Assembly (NCBI GenBank): GCA_010909165.1
Contig: MU008183.1
Coordinates: 248,001 to 312,000 of the forward strand
Direction: 5' to 3'
From: Anthoceros angustus
Taxonomy: Eukaryota > Streptophyta > Anthocerotopsida > Anthocerotales > Anthocerotaceae
Length of the DNA stretch: 64,000 bases
The notes under the pieces were generated by a model. It had not been told where the DNA came from and made no database searches. It saw only the letters and a program-made list of their open reading frames with translations. Made by a program: the position numbers and the translations under genes. The first letter of the stretch is position 1. Every line of letters starts with the position of its first letter. Below, piece after piece: positions 1 through 10,458 of this stretch.

Positions 1-2499
1 TTGAGCATGGGGATGACGGCGAAGAACACCAGGAACATGCCTCCCACGATGCTGGACAGGAGCATGGAGAGCCAGGTGTTCGGCGGAAGGTTCCCAGCCC
101 GGCTGTGAGGCCCCGATGACGAAGGCTGTGGAGATGGTGAGGCTGGAGGACGTGTAGGCTATACCTTTGCGGAGCTTCTTCACCTCCTTCTCGATGAAGT
201 GTTCCGGCTTGGGCATGACGATGCGGATGGAGAGCACCAGAGTGTAGACGGCGAAGAAGAAGGAGAGGGTGTTGAAGGACCAGAATCCCCTCACAGCCCA
301 GGGTCTGTAAGTCCCGAAGGCCCCGCCGAAAGGGGCTGCAGGAACCCGCCGAAGGTGACGCTGGCGATGAGAGAGCCGCCTACGATTAGGGCGTTGGCGG
401 CGTTGTGGAAGCTCTGCTTGTCCTGGAACATCCTCTCCATGAACATGCGTACGTCCTTCCTTCCCAGGAGGCAATCCATGGCTTCTTGCCACTGTACCAC
501 ACTAGTTGCAGTGCCCTCTGCTTGTCTTGGTTTTCATGTTTGCCTGCAGCTTGCGTTCTCCGCACACCAGGTTGATGATGTGTATTCTCCTCTCGTATAT
601 TGCGATGTGCAGGACGGTGTCTCCTGTGCTGGTTTGCGCATTGAGCTCCAGAGCGGGGATTTCCAGCATCCTTGTGAACACATCCAACTGGCCCCGGTGG
701 GCAGCAATGTGGAGTGGCGTCATGTTGGAGTAGCATCTGTCAGCATGTACTTGTCTGCTGGTTTGCGTTGACGGGAGCCCTGTAGAACTGTTCTTGGGGT
801 GTAAGGCACGGTTTATCAAAGCCTCCACCCTGGTCTGAGCATTCTGGACTTCGGCTGTGCCACTTGCCAACAACTGCCGCAAAGCCTGTAGAGCGGGGCC
901 TACTCTTGAGCCTGAGAGCATCTTCATCAAGTGGTCCAGTCTGTCCTGATCAACTCCTGGGGCAGTGAGTATCTGCCGGAGCACCTCGAGATGGTCTCGG
1001 TAGGTAGCCGCATGCGGATCACACAAGCGAGCGGAGCATTTGTCACCGTGCTTGAGAATGTGGAATTCTGTGTGGGCATTCACATTCAGCTTGTACTGGG
1101 AGAGCAGCTGGATGAGAACATCTTCGTGGCCCCAGTAAGCTGCGAGATGCAGAGATGTCATTCCCTTGTAGTTATGGCCGTTGAGGATGAAGTTGCAGCT
1201 GCCGGTCTTGGTGTTCAGCAGCATCCCCGTTCTCAGATCATTCACCAGAATCCCTAGGATATCAGATTGGCCCCTGTAAGCAGCAATGTGGACGGCAGTC
1301 ATATAGTCACACTGGGAATACTTGTCGGGGTAGAATCTCAGGCCCTTGGTCCGCATCATCACATCCACTCTCTGATCTGCTAGCAACTTGGCCAAGACTT
1401 CCAGATTCCTTCCCCACAGGGCGGCGCAGTGGAGAGGACTCGTCCCATACTGCTCCTCAACAGCGTTCACTTCAATGGCGCCGTGCAAGAGCAGCTCAGT
1501 CACGACATTCACATTGCCCATCTCTGCAGCCAGATGAAGAGCAGTGTCTCCCCGCTTCTCAAATCCCTCTCTTGCAAACACCACAGTGCTGTGGACCGTG
1601 GCATCCACCAGCTGAGGGCGAAGGAGTTTCCAGGAAACCTTTGCCATCTCCTCAAGGGCAGCCTCACTGATGGCACCAGTGCCGACCTTGGCATTGATTT
1701 GGATCTGGGCATGGTGGATAAGCAGCTTCACCACCTCAACCTGGTCACCAGGCATCCAACAGGCCACATGCAACGGAGTGAACTTCCCAACTTCGTCCTT
1801 GGGATTCACATCAATCTCTGGATCCGCCAGCAACACTTTGACAACAGCAGAATGGCCGTGCCGACAGGCATAGTGAAGGGCAGTGCGTTGCAGGCAGTCC
1901 TTGGCATTGATGAAATCTGCAGAGGCCTTGCGGAGGGCCTTGCGGGACGCCGAGAGCAGAACCTGAACGACTTCCGCATGCCCCACATCTGCTGCCATGT
2001 GAAGAACCGTATGACCCTCCGCAGTCACTGCATCCAGCTTCACCCCGATCCCTTCCAGGAGCACGTTCACGACTTCCAGATGGCCACGGAAGGCTGCCAT
2101 GTGCAGCGCACTGATGTCCCCTTTGCAGTGCGCATTCACATCGGTGCCCTCCTTTAACTGATCCTTCACTTGCTTCACCTGACCTGTCCATGCCGCAATG
2201 TGCAGAGGCTTGATGTCCAGATCACGGTGAACCTTGTCAGCCAGCAGCGAGACCGAGAGCGAGGGGAAGCTGTTCAGGATCAACTCCACAACTCTATCAT
2301 GGTTGTTCTCGGCAGCCTTGAGCAAACCCAGAACCACGTCTTTCTCTGACAGAATCTCAGCAACCCCATGATTGCTCCCCAGTATCTCCTTCACCTTCTC
2401 AAGCTCCCCATCCTCAGCGGCGTCCACGAACGGGATAGCATTGGTCACAACTAGATCGAACTCCACTCCGTTCCCAAAGATGGGATTATTTCTTTCCAT
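1..2499 (-). CDS. Ankyrin-repeat protein with C-terminal PGG membrane domain (3' end beyond window)
   Basis: The protein starts at Met 2499-2497. About twelve ankyrin repeats can be read between roughly 2230 and 560, with cores such as PLHIAAWTG, ALHMAAFRGH, VLHMAADVGH, ALHYACRHGH, SLHLAAYWGH and PLHIAAHRGQ. A PGG-domain helix follows near 455-350 (NAANALIVGGSLIASVTF), then a cytosolic stretch rich in Lys and Glu, then a last hydrophobic helix reaching the window edge. In plants this architecture (ACD6-like family) is a plasma-membrane or ER protein tied to defence and stress signalling, with ankyrin repeats in the cytosol. The uninterrupted frame runs 2499-502. The PGG part lies in other frames, so small frameshifts are needed near 500-560, near 330 and near 100. 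These are more likely sequence errors than true breaks because every piece remains conserved in order. Function beyond the domain family is inference. Confidence 0.85.
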
Positions 2500-3200
2500 T
2501 CAAATCCAGTCCCTCCCTGCAGACGGAAGTGTCATGAAGCCGCTAGCAATCAGTATCTCCAGTAGTAGTCTGACCCTCCTCCTCTGTATGTCTGGGTTCG
2601 AGGCAAGGATTCCAGGCTACTAACAACGGCTGAGTCAGGACCACACACTGCAAGGACCATGTCTCACGGTTTGTCAGAGATGGGAGCAGGATGCAACTTT
2701 TACATTTTACCAGCGACAATGCCACCAAGCTTGAGCGTGTCAGCTAGAAGGATGCCGCTGATGACAAGGGTCCTGCAGACACAAACACAGATTCGAAAGC
2801 TGCTGCAGATGAGAGAAGGCTTGCCTTCCTCACCTTGCCAAGGCTGCACCAACAATTCCAGGAGTCCAGGAGTCCAAGACGACTGAGTTGTTGGAAGCAA
2901 ACAGTACAAATGATGCGTGCACGGGGTCGGATTCAATGGCCTCGTGCTGGCATCGTGACGACTGACGACATGACCCGCCGGTCGCTACAAACGACGTGAG
3001 GTGACGTGCCCACCCCGGAGCTGCAAGCCAATGAAGCCGCCTGCTCGCCTGTCTGCTCCGTTCCCGATGTCAAACATGCATTTACGTGTGATGGAAAAGC
3101 TTGAAAAACAGCTTTCCGCGCTTGTTGCCGTAGAAAGACAGAAGATAAAGCTGCAGCCCAATGTAAGGTCAATTAACTGCTATATACTGGTGGATATGCC
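2500..3200. other. Gene-free stretch upstream of the ankyrin gene
   Basis: No convincing coding region or repeat is visible. It is the 5' flank of the minus-strand ankyrin gene and presumably holds its promoter. I could not pick a clear TATA box. Confidence 0.5.
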
Positions 3201-3204
3201 GTTG

Positions 3205-3285
3205 TGGTGCCAGAGTGGTTATCAGATATGTCTTAAAATTACGTGGGTTCGCCCGCGCCGGTTCAAATCATTCCCACCACGTACA
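3205..3285 (+). other. Possible tRNA-derived (SINE-like) pol III promoter relic
   Basis: A box-A-like TGCCAGAGTGG at about 3208-3218 is followed about 40 bases later by a box-B-like GGTTCAAATC at about 3260-3269. The flanks do not fold into a good T-arm or acceptor stem, so this is not a functional tRNA. It could be the degenerate head of a SINE, since short tandem repeats follow it at once. Confidence 0.25.
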
Positions 3286-3402
3286 AATGAATGTGTCAAA
3301 AGAATTTTTAACTACACACCACGTACAAATGAATGTGTCAAAAGAATTTTTAACTACACACCACGTATAAATGAATGTGTCAAAAGAATTTTTAACTACA
3401 CA
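3277..3402. repeat. Three tandem copies of a 42-bp unit
   Basis: Units start at 3277, 3319 and 3361, each beginning CCACGTA and containing AATGAATGTGTCAAAAG. Copies 1 and 2 are identical as far as can be read and copy 3 has one substitution. The length is a multiple of three, so an open frame passes through, but there is no sign of coding. Confidence 0.95.
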
Positions 3403-3412
3403 CATACTGCTG

Positions 3413-3480
3413 GGCCCTCGTTTTAGCAAATTCGGAGACCTTATAGATATTTTTCTTTTTTCAGCAAATCTAATATGCAA
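3413..3480. repeat. Dispersed AT-rich repeat fragment (copy 1)
   Basis: A block containing AGCAAATTCGGAGACC and TTATAGATATTT plus a T-rich run. The same block recurs at 11905-11960 and 12085-12130, so it is a dispersed repeat family of unknown type. Confidence 0.7.
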
Positions 3481-4505
3481 ATATAGGTGCAAACCAATTT
3501 ATGTATGAGGAAGTAGCGTTGTGCCAACTCTAAACACAAATTCGTGGCGGCTCGGAGTGATAGCTTTGGCCTCCTCACAACACTCTTACATTTCACGAGG
3601 CCGGTATGATGTGAGCTTGTCGCTGTGAAAGTCTATATAGATGTGGCGCGACTTCGGCACGGTAGGCGCGCAAAAATGTCGTTGTAGTAAGTGTTCATGG
3701 ACCTCGTGCTTGATACCTCTGACCTACAAGCCCAAGCGGACTTGACCAGGTTGGGTCCGGCTCCACAACCCTAAGTGTGTGCCCTCCACAACTCGTCGGA
3801 CCACCGCAGCACCACCGGACCTCCCCACAAACCCCGGGTTTCAAACTCTGAACGGGGTTTAACGGCCAGCGTGCTCAATGATGCTCGTGCTTGCGCTCCT
3901 CGGCCTCTCGTATAGCTCCACCTCAGCCAGAGCCCGCACAGCTCTTCCTCCCTATCCATCCAGGATAGTAATCACAACACCAACACGCCGATGTACTCGC
4001 GCGAGCCACCTTTGCTCCCTCCGGTGGCTTCACGTTGCGAGAGTGGCTTGACTGCAACACGACCTCCGTTCCGGCCTCAAGGATGGCTTCCGCCAGGTCA
4101 TCCACAGCGCCCCTAACCTCGGTGGCTTCACGTTGCGAGAGTGGCTTGACTGCAACACGACCTCCGTTCCAGCGGCCTCCGGGGATGGCTTCCGCCAGGT
4201 CATCCACAGCGCCCCTAACCTCGGTGGCTTCACGTTGCGAGAGTGGCTTGACTGCAACACGACCTCCGTTCAGCCGACCTCCAAGGTTAGTCCACAGAAA
4301 TCACCCGCGAGCACCTCCACAGGCCTGGTCCAGGCAGTGTGCACCCATGGCGTGTTGGCGGAGCTCGTCACCGAGCTCTAAACACATCCTCTACCACCAA
4401 TTAATCCTCTGGCGGTGTGCAGAACTCACTCCGCCTCGAGCACAGGCGAAACCTGCGGGCTGCGCGAAGATGGTACCGGATGATGCCGTCTTGGGCCAGC
4501 CTTCC

Positions 4506-4512
4506 TATATAC
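4506..4512 (-). promoter_or_regulatory. TATA box of the 3' LTR
   Basis: On the minus strand this reads TATATAG in the context GGGGTATATAGGAAGG. It is conserved at the same place in the 5' LTR (7839-7846), downstream of the U3 tandem repeats, which is where an LTR promoter is expected. Confidence 0.55.
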
Positions 4513-4659
4513 CCCATACCCTAATCTAACCCGCCTATGTATGTACTAACTGGGTCGTAATGCACGGGGCAGCTCAGCTCATTTGCAACGGACTTCTTCC
4601 ACGCTACTTTCTAGCGCGATGTCCGTTCAAACTATGCCAACTAGACTACGCCGCGAGGC

Positions 4660-4865
4660 CGAGACCACTCCGTCGGACCTCGCCGGACGGACCACTCCGT
4701 CGGACCTCGACCGGACAGACCACTCCGTCGGACTTCGACCGGACGGACCACTCCGTCGGACCTCGACCGAACCACTCCGTCGGACCTCGACCGGACCACT
4801 CCGTCGGACCTCGATCGGACGGACCACTCCTTCGGACCTCGACCGGACCACTCCGTCGGACCTGT
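4660..4865. repeat. U3 minisatellite, 3' LTR (GGACCACTCCGTCGGACCTCG-type units)
   Basis: About eight imperfect units of 22-26 bases, each containing CCGTCGGACCTCG, with or without an extra GGACGG block. It is repeated in the 5' LTR at 7986-8258 and partly at 7189-7270. Confidence 0.9.
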
Positions 4866-4892
4866 TCGCGCCCCAACGGACCCAGGGTTAGG

Positions 4893-4913
4893 GATTGCAC
4901 TCTAAGTGCAATC
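4893..4913. other. Perfect 9-bp palindrome with 3-base loop in 3' LTR
   Basis: GATTGCACT, then CTA, then AGTGCAATC. The identical palindrome is at 8279-8299 in the 5' LTR. It lies close to the U3 terminus, so it may be part of the integrase-recognised end or a protein-binding site. Confidence 0.8.
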
Positions 4914-5021
4914 TGGCCAAAACGGCCTTATTGGCTAACTCCTCCTATCCCTCTCTTATGACCCAAAAAAACAAAACAAGCCTAAAACCGATCGCGAGTG
5001 CGGACATCGGTTTGGCACTCC

Positions 5022-5033
5022 CTCTCCCTTCTC
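5022..5033 (-). promoter_or_regulatory. Polypurine tract (complement)
   Basis: CTCTCCCTTCTC on the + strand is GAGAAGGGAGAG on the element strand. It lies immediately internal to the 3' LTR, the standard place for plus-strand priming. Confidence 0.7.
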
Positions 5034-5039
5034 ACATGG

Positions 5040-5300
5040 CGGCCTCGCCAACACCCCGGGCAATACTCAGCTCCTCCCTTCGGACTCTCCCCTTCTCAGC
5101 TTTTACTATCTCCGCAGGTGTCAGCAAAGTTCGGCCACATTGGTATCTCTTTCTTTTCAAGATTCATCCTCCGTTGAGGATGAGTCGCCCTTCTCCTCCA
5201 AGGTTGATGTGCCGTCCTCTTTAGCGCCCATGCCCCTCTTCTTTCTCCTTTTTAGCATGCTAGGCCTCACGCTAGATTCGCACCCTCGGCGTCCGATCCT
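5040..5300 (-). pseudogene. Residual gag-like reading frame inside the LTR element
   Basis: On the minus strand a short frame beginning near 5258 encodes a charged peptide (start MLKRRKKRGMGAK, end SSSTEDES). After its stop, more charged sequence runs to the polypurine tract. This fits the two ends of an ancestral coding region joined by a large internal deletion. No enzymatic domain is visible and the gag label rests on position only. Confidence 0.35.
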
Positions 5301-5424
5301 GTGCATCCTCCCTACTTCTATATACTCCACACACTGCCCGACAGCTACACCCATCCACACCCGTAGTCCGGCAGTCGTCCTACTCCTACCTACTAACTCA
5401 GGCAGCAGTCCACAACAATACCAT

Positions 5425-5442
5425 TCCCCGGCAACGGCGCCA
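5425..5442 (-). promoter_or_regulatory. Primer-binding site for tRNA-Asp
   Basis: TCCCCGGCAACGGCGCCA on the + strand equals the 3' terminus of plant tRNA-Asp(GTC) including CCA, so the element strand carries the complementary PBS three bases from the LTR edge at 5446. Degraded versions precede the LTR starts at 6110 and 6921. Confidence 0.85.
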
Positions 5443-5445
5443 AAA

Positions 5446-6920
5446 TGTGGCGCGACTTTCGTGACGGCCGGCCGGGCGCGCAATCCGTGTCGTTGTAGTT
5501 GTTCCACGAGGAATGGACTCGTGCTTGTTCTGAGCTCTACCTCTCTGGCGAGCGGACTTCATCAGGTTGGGTCCGGCTCCACAACCCTAAGTGTGTGCCC
5601 CTCCACAACTCGTCGGACCCAGCGCACCGGACCTCCCCACAAACCCGGGGTTTCTCGATACCCGGAAGGTTTAACGACGCGTTCCTCCGTCGATCTGCGT
5701 ACTCAAGCGCTCCAGGCTCCTCAACTCACGCCATAGCTCCACCTCAACACCCAGTTGGCAATCTTCCTCCTATCCATCCCCGGATAGTAATCACAACACC
5801 AACACGCCCGATGTACTCACACCGAGCCACCTTTGCTCCCTCAGTGCTTCACGCTCATGGAGAAGTGGCTTGACTGCATCCCCAGCCTCCGTTCGGCCTC
5901 AAGGATGGCCATTGAGTCACCCCAAGCACCTCCCAATCCCCTCCTACCGGTTCACGTTCTGCGGAGAGTAAGCCATGACTGCAACCCCACTTGCCGCAGC
6001 CTCCGGGGATGGCTTCCGCCAGGTCATCCACAGTAGTCCCAAGGCGGTCGTCTCTCCACCTACTAACTCGGGCAAAGCAGCCACAACAATACCATTCCCG
6101 GCGCCAAAATGTGCGCGACTTTCGTGACGCAAGCGACAATCCTGTCGCGTTGTAGTGCGGGTCCCGCCCGCACGGACTCCAAAAGCTTGTTCTACCGAGC
6201 TCTACAACTCCAATGACCGCAATCCGGACTTCAGGTCCGGCGGCTCCACAACCCTAAGTGTGTGCCCCTCCACAACTCGTCGGACCACGCTAACCACCGG
6301 ACCTCCCCACAAACCCCGCCCAAGCCCGACACTGAACAGTTTAACGACGCGTTCCTCCGATATCTGCCAGCTGGGCCTCCAAGGCTTCCTCAACTCCGTC
6401 TGCCATAGCTCCACCTCAACACCACAAGCGCAACGCCGGCCCTCTTCCTCCTTATCCATCCCCGATAAGACCTCACAACACCAACACGCCCGATGTACTC
6501 ACACCGAGCCACCTTTGCCTCCTCCACCTCATGCCCGGAGAAGTGGCTTGACTGCATCCCCATTGCCTGCCACTCTCCTGCTGATGTAGCCTGCCTCAGC
6601 AGTCACCCCAAGCACCTCCCAATCCCCTCAGTGCTTCACGCTCATGGAGAAGTGGCTTGACTGCAACCCCACGACCTCCGTTCCAGCCTCGGGGATGGCT
6701 TCCGCCAGGTCATCCACAGCGCCCCTAACCCCTCAGGGCTTCACGCTCATGCGGGGTGGCTTCACTGCAACCCCACGACCTCCGTTCCTGCATCCTCCCT
6801 ACTTCTATATACTCCACACTTGCTTGCCCGTATGCTATCCACTTTGCGTAGTCGGCGATCGTCCCTCACCACACTAACTCAGGCGGCCCGGTCCAGCATT
6901 ACGATTCCTTGGCGCCAAAA
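5446..6920 (-). repeat. Two extra partial LTR-plus-leader units inside the element
   Basis: LTR-type starts occur at 5446 and 6110. Each is preceded by leader sequence with the Asp PBS or its remnant, and followed by 5' LTR sequence (CTCCACAACCCTAAGTGTGTG, AGTGGCTTGACTGCA, GGATGGCTTCCGCCAGGTCA). Each partial unit then returns to leader sequence. This suggests unequal exchange between LTRs or template switching during reverse transcription. Confidence 0.75.
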
Positions 6921-7838
6921 TGTGGCGCGACTTTCGTGACGGCCGGTAAGGCGCTCTGATCACGATGTCGTTGTAGTAAGTCCAGTTCCGAGGAATGGAC
7001 TCGTGCTTGATACACTGACTCTACAACCTCTGGCCGAGCGGACTTCATCGAGGTTGGGGGCGGCTCCACAACCCTAAGTGTGTGCCCCTCCACAACTCGT
7101 CGGACCACCGCGCAGCCACCGGACCTCCCCACAAACCCCAGCGGGTTTCTCCGGTACCTAGGAGCAGGTTTAACGACGCGTTCCTCCGTCGGACCTCGCC
7201 GGACCTCGGCCGGACCACTCCGTCGGACCTCGGCCGGACCACTCCGGACCTCGGCCGGGCAGACCACTCCTCCTATCCATCCCGGATAGTAATCCACACA
7301 CAATGTGATGTACTCACGAGCCACCTTTGCTCCCTCAGTGCTTCCAGCGTTCTGCGGAGAAGTGGCTTGTGACACCATCCCCGGCCTCCGTTCGGCCTCA
7401 AGGATGGCTTGTGAGTCACCCAAGCACCTCCCAATCCCCTCAGTGCTTCACGTTGCGGAGAAGTGGCTTGACTGCAACCCCACGACCTCCGTTCCAGCCT
7501 CGGGGATGGCTTCCGCCCGCCAGGTCATCCACAGCGCCCCCTAACCCCTCCGGTGGCTTCCGTTGCGGGGTGGCTTGACTGCAACCCCACGGCCTCCGTT
7601 CAAGACCTCCAAGGTTAGTCCCGCACCCCTAGAAATCACCCGCGAGCACCTCCCGAGCTCAGTCCGACCGTGTGCACCCATCAAGCGTGTTGGCGGAGCT
7701 CGTCACGAGCTCTAAACACATCCTCTACCACCAATTAATCTTGCGGTGACGCAGAACTCACTCCGCTCTCGAGCACGGAGGCAAGGTGAAGGCACACATG
7801 AAATGGTACCCGGATAGTCTGCCTTGACGCCAGCCTTC

Positions 7839-7846
7839 CTATATAC
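7839..7846 (-). promoter_or_regulatory. TATA box of the 5' LTR
   Basis: CTATATAC on the + strand (GTATATAG on the element strand). It lies roughly 140-410 bp downstream of the U3 tandem repeats. Confidence 0.6.
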
Positions 7847-7985
7847 CCCCACATACCCTAATCTAACCCGCCTATGTATGTACCCTAACCTGGTCGTAAT
7901 GCTTGGCCAGACGTAGCTCATCATTACAGCGGACTTCTTCCAGCCTTTCATGCCAAATCGTTTCCAAACTATGACTTCAAACTAC

Positions 7986-8258
7986 GGCAGACCCTCCGTC
8001 CGGACCTCGATCGGACGGACCCTCCGTCGGACCTCGGCCGGGCAGACCACTCCGTCGGACTTGGCCGGGCAGACCATTCCGTCGGACCTCGATCGGACGG
8101 ACCACTCCGTCGGACCTCGGCCGGACCACTCCGTCGGACCTCGATCGGACGGACCCTCCGTCGGACCTCGGCCGGACCACTCCGTCGGACCTCGATCGGA
8201 CGGACCTCGGACCTCGGCCGGACCCTCCGTCGGTTCAGCCGGACCACTCCGTCGGACA
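7986..8258. repeat. U3 minisatellite, 5' LTR
   Basis: About ten imperfect 22-26-base units containing CCGTCGGACCTCG with alternating GATCGGACGG and GCCGGACCA spacers. Its position upstream of the LTR TATA box is that of a reiterated enhancer. Confidence 0.9.
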
Positions 8259-8413
8259 CATTGCGGACCGGGGTTAGGGATTGCACTCTAAGTGCAATCA
8301 AACCTTATTGGCTAACTCCTCCTATCCCTCTTAAGCGAACGCACTCAAAAACAAAACAAGCCTAAAACCAGTCGCCAGGAGTGCGGACATCGGTTTTGGC
8401 ACTCCACAATAGA

Positions 8414-8810
8414 TATACTAGCCCTTGGCATTAGCATATTCCTAAGATATCCCATTAGCATCAGCATATGCCGAAAATATGCAAAGAATACACTATAATG
8501 TGCAAGGAATGTGCTAAAGCATATTACTTGTGTTTATCCACTTAGCTATTGCTAACCATGTTTAATTAACACTAATCAATGTTTATTTAACATAAATCAC
8601 TTCATAATAATTAATACTAATTACTTACTTAATGATAAGTCATTAGATTAATTAATGCTAGATATAAATGAATTTAACGGAAATCAACAGCACTATCTCT
8701 TTCTGGAATAGATGCCAATATAGCAATTGACACACGGCCATTGAAAATTTCCCAATTTAGTAGTTGTCCAATAAGCGTGAAAACCTACCAAATTTGTAGT
8801 TTCTCATGGG
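8414..8810. other. AT-rich gene-free stretch
   Basis: Sharp change from GC-rich LTR sequence to AT-rich DNA with TTAATTAA-type runs. No coding region is seen. It leads into the 225-bp tandem array. Confidence 0.7.
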
Positions 8811-10440
8811 GTATAAATGGGCGAGACCTAAATCGAAACCGCTCTCGGACTATGAACTTCAAAATCTTGTTATCCATTCTTCTTGCATGTAACTTTTCAT
8901 ATGATCTCGATTGTTAAGGTTTGTTCAATGAAGATTGATGTTCTCCTTTTAGAGGATGGGTGTATGCATAAATATTCCTATGTGTTAAGCAATTCATTCT
9001 CTCTATACTTGTTCTCTGAGTTTCCCTAGAGGCACGTAAATTACCCAAAGGGCGAAACCTAAACCGAAATAGATCCCCCGGACTATGAACTTCAAAATCT
9101 CATTATCCATACTCCTTGCAAATAACTTCTAATAATCGTGTGATCTACGGTTGTTAAGGTTTGTTCAATAAAGATTGATGTTCTCCTTTATAGAGGGATG
9201 TGTGTATGCATGTATTCGCGTGTTAAGCAATTCATTCTTTCTACTTGTTCCTACAGTTCCTAGAGGGCACGTAAATTACCCAAAGGGCGAGACCTAAACC
9301 GAAAGATTCCTCCGCCATGAACTTAAAATCTCACATTCTTGCAAATATCTTTTAATAATCGTGTGATCTATTGTTAAGGTTTGTTCAATGAAGATTCATG
9401 TTCTCCTTTATAGAGGGATGAGTGTATGCATGTGTCCTGCTAGAATTCATTCTCTCTACTTGTTCTCTGTTTCCCTAGAGGGCACGTAAATTACCCAAAG
9501 GGTGACACCTAAACCGAAAGATTCCTCCGACTATGAACTTAAAATCTCACATTCTTGCAAATATCTTTTAATAATCGTGTGATCTACGGTTGTTAAGGTA
9601 TGTTCCATGAAGATTCATGTTCTCCTTTATAGAGGGATGGGTGTATGCATGTATATTCGCGTGTTAATTCATTCATTCTACTTGTTCTCTGTTTCCCTAG
9701 AGGGCACGTAAATTACCCAAAGGCGAGACCTAAACCGAAAGATTTCCTCCGCACCATGAACTTAAAATCTCACATTCTTGCAAATATCTTTTAATAATCG
9801 TGTGATCTACGGTTGTTAAGGTTTGTTCAATGAAGATTCATGTTCTCCTTTATAGAGGGATGAGTTTATGCATGTGTATTCGCGTGTTAACGAATTCATT
9901 CTCTACTTGTTCTCACAGTTTCCCTAGAGGGCACGTAAATTACCCAAAGGGTGACCTAAACCGAAAAGATTCCTCCATGAACTTAAAAATCTCACATTCT
10001 TGCAAATATCTTTTAATAATCGTGTGATCTACGGTTGTTAAGGTTTGTTCAATGAAGATTGATGTTCTCCTTTATATAAGGATGGGTGCATGCATGTATA
10101 TTATTGTGCGTGTTAATTCATTCATTCTCTACTTGTTCTCTGTTTCCCTAGAGGGCACGTAAATTACCCAAAGGGCGAGACCTAAACCGAAAAGATTCCT
10201 CCACCATGAACTTCAAAATCTCACATTCTTGCAAATATCTTTTAATAATCGTGTGATTCAGAGTTGTTAAGGTTTGTTCAATGAAGATTGATGTTCTCCT
10301 TTATAGAGGGATGAGTTTATGCATGTATATTCATGTGTGTGTTAACGAATTCATTCTCTCTACTTGTTCCCTACAGGTTTCCCTAGAGGGCACGTTAATT
10401 ACCCAAAGGGCGGGACCTAAACCGAAAGAAATACTCCTAT
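8811..10440. repeat. Tandem array of about seven 215-235-bp repeats
   Basis: The marker CCTAGAGG(G)CACGTAAATTACC recurs near 9024, 9259, 9474, 9696, 9922, 10147 and 10382. Each copy carries GAGACCTAAACCGAAA, TCTTGCAAATATCTTTTAATAATCG, GTTGTTAAGGTTTGTTCAATGAAGATT and TTCTCCTTTATAGAG. A partial copy starts near 8811. The final copy runs directly into the kinase reading frame at 10459. Copies differ mainly by short deletions. Confidence 0.92.
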
Positions 10441-10458
10441 TTATCAATCTTTAAAATT

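Larger units (their letters stand above)
3642..5021 (-). repeat. 3' LTR of the retrotransposon
   Basis: Starts TGTGGCGCGAC on the + strand and ends at GGCACTCC; the terminal ACA seen in the other LTR is missing. It contains the U3 minisatellite (4660-4865), a 21-base palindrome (4893-4913) and a minus-strand TATATAG (4506-4512). It is about 110 bases shorter than the 5' LTR because of scattered indels. Confidence 0.85.
6921..8408 (-). repeat. 5' LTR of the retrotransposon
   Basis: About 1,488 bp from TGTGGCGCGAC to GGCACTCCACA. It contains a minisatellite block at 7189-7270, a minus-strand TATA at 7839-7846, the U3 minisatellite at 7986-8258 and the palindrome at 8279-8299. If the TATA drives transcription, U3 is about 560 bp and R-U5 about 920 bp. 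Confidence 0.87.
3637..8413 (-). mobile_element. Non-autonomous LTR retrotransposon (Ty3/gypsy-like signals), flanked by ATAGA target duplication
   Basis: The element lies on the minus strand. The + strand reads ATAGA (3637-3641), TGTGGCGCGAC at 3642, and at the far end GGCACTCCACA (to 8408) then ATAGA (8409-8413), giving TG..CA ends and a perfect 5-bp target duplication. The 3' LTR is about 3642-5021 and the 5' LTR is 6921-8408. Next to the 3' LTR is a pyrimidine run (5022-5033) that is the complement of a polypurine tract. An 18-base match to the 3' end of plant tRNA-Asp (GTC), including CCA, sits at 5425-5442 as the primer-binding site. Between the LTRs are only a short leader, a gag-like remnant and partial LTR copies. 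No protease, reverse transcriptase, RNase H or integrase is present, so movement would need enzymes from elsewhere. Confidence 0.88.

Noticed and set aside
199-771. Plus-strand 190-codon frame
   Set aside because: It is the antisense of the ankyrin/PGG coding region; composition and motifs belong to the other strand.
3205-3285. Functional tRNA-Leu or tRNA-Ser gene
   Set aside because: T-arm and acceptor stems do not pair; only promoter-like boxes remain.
8811-10440. CRISPR-like array
   Set aside because: Whole 225-bp units are repeated without unique spacers, and the genome is eukaryotic.
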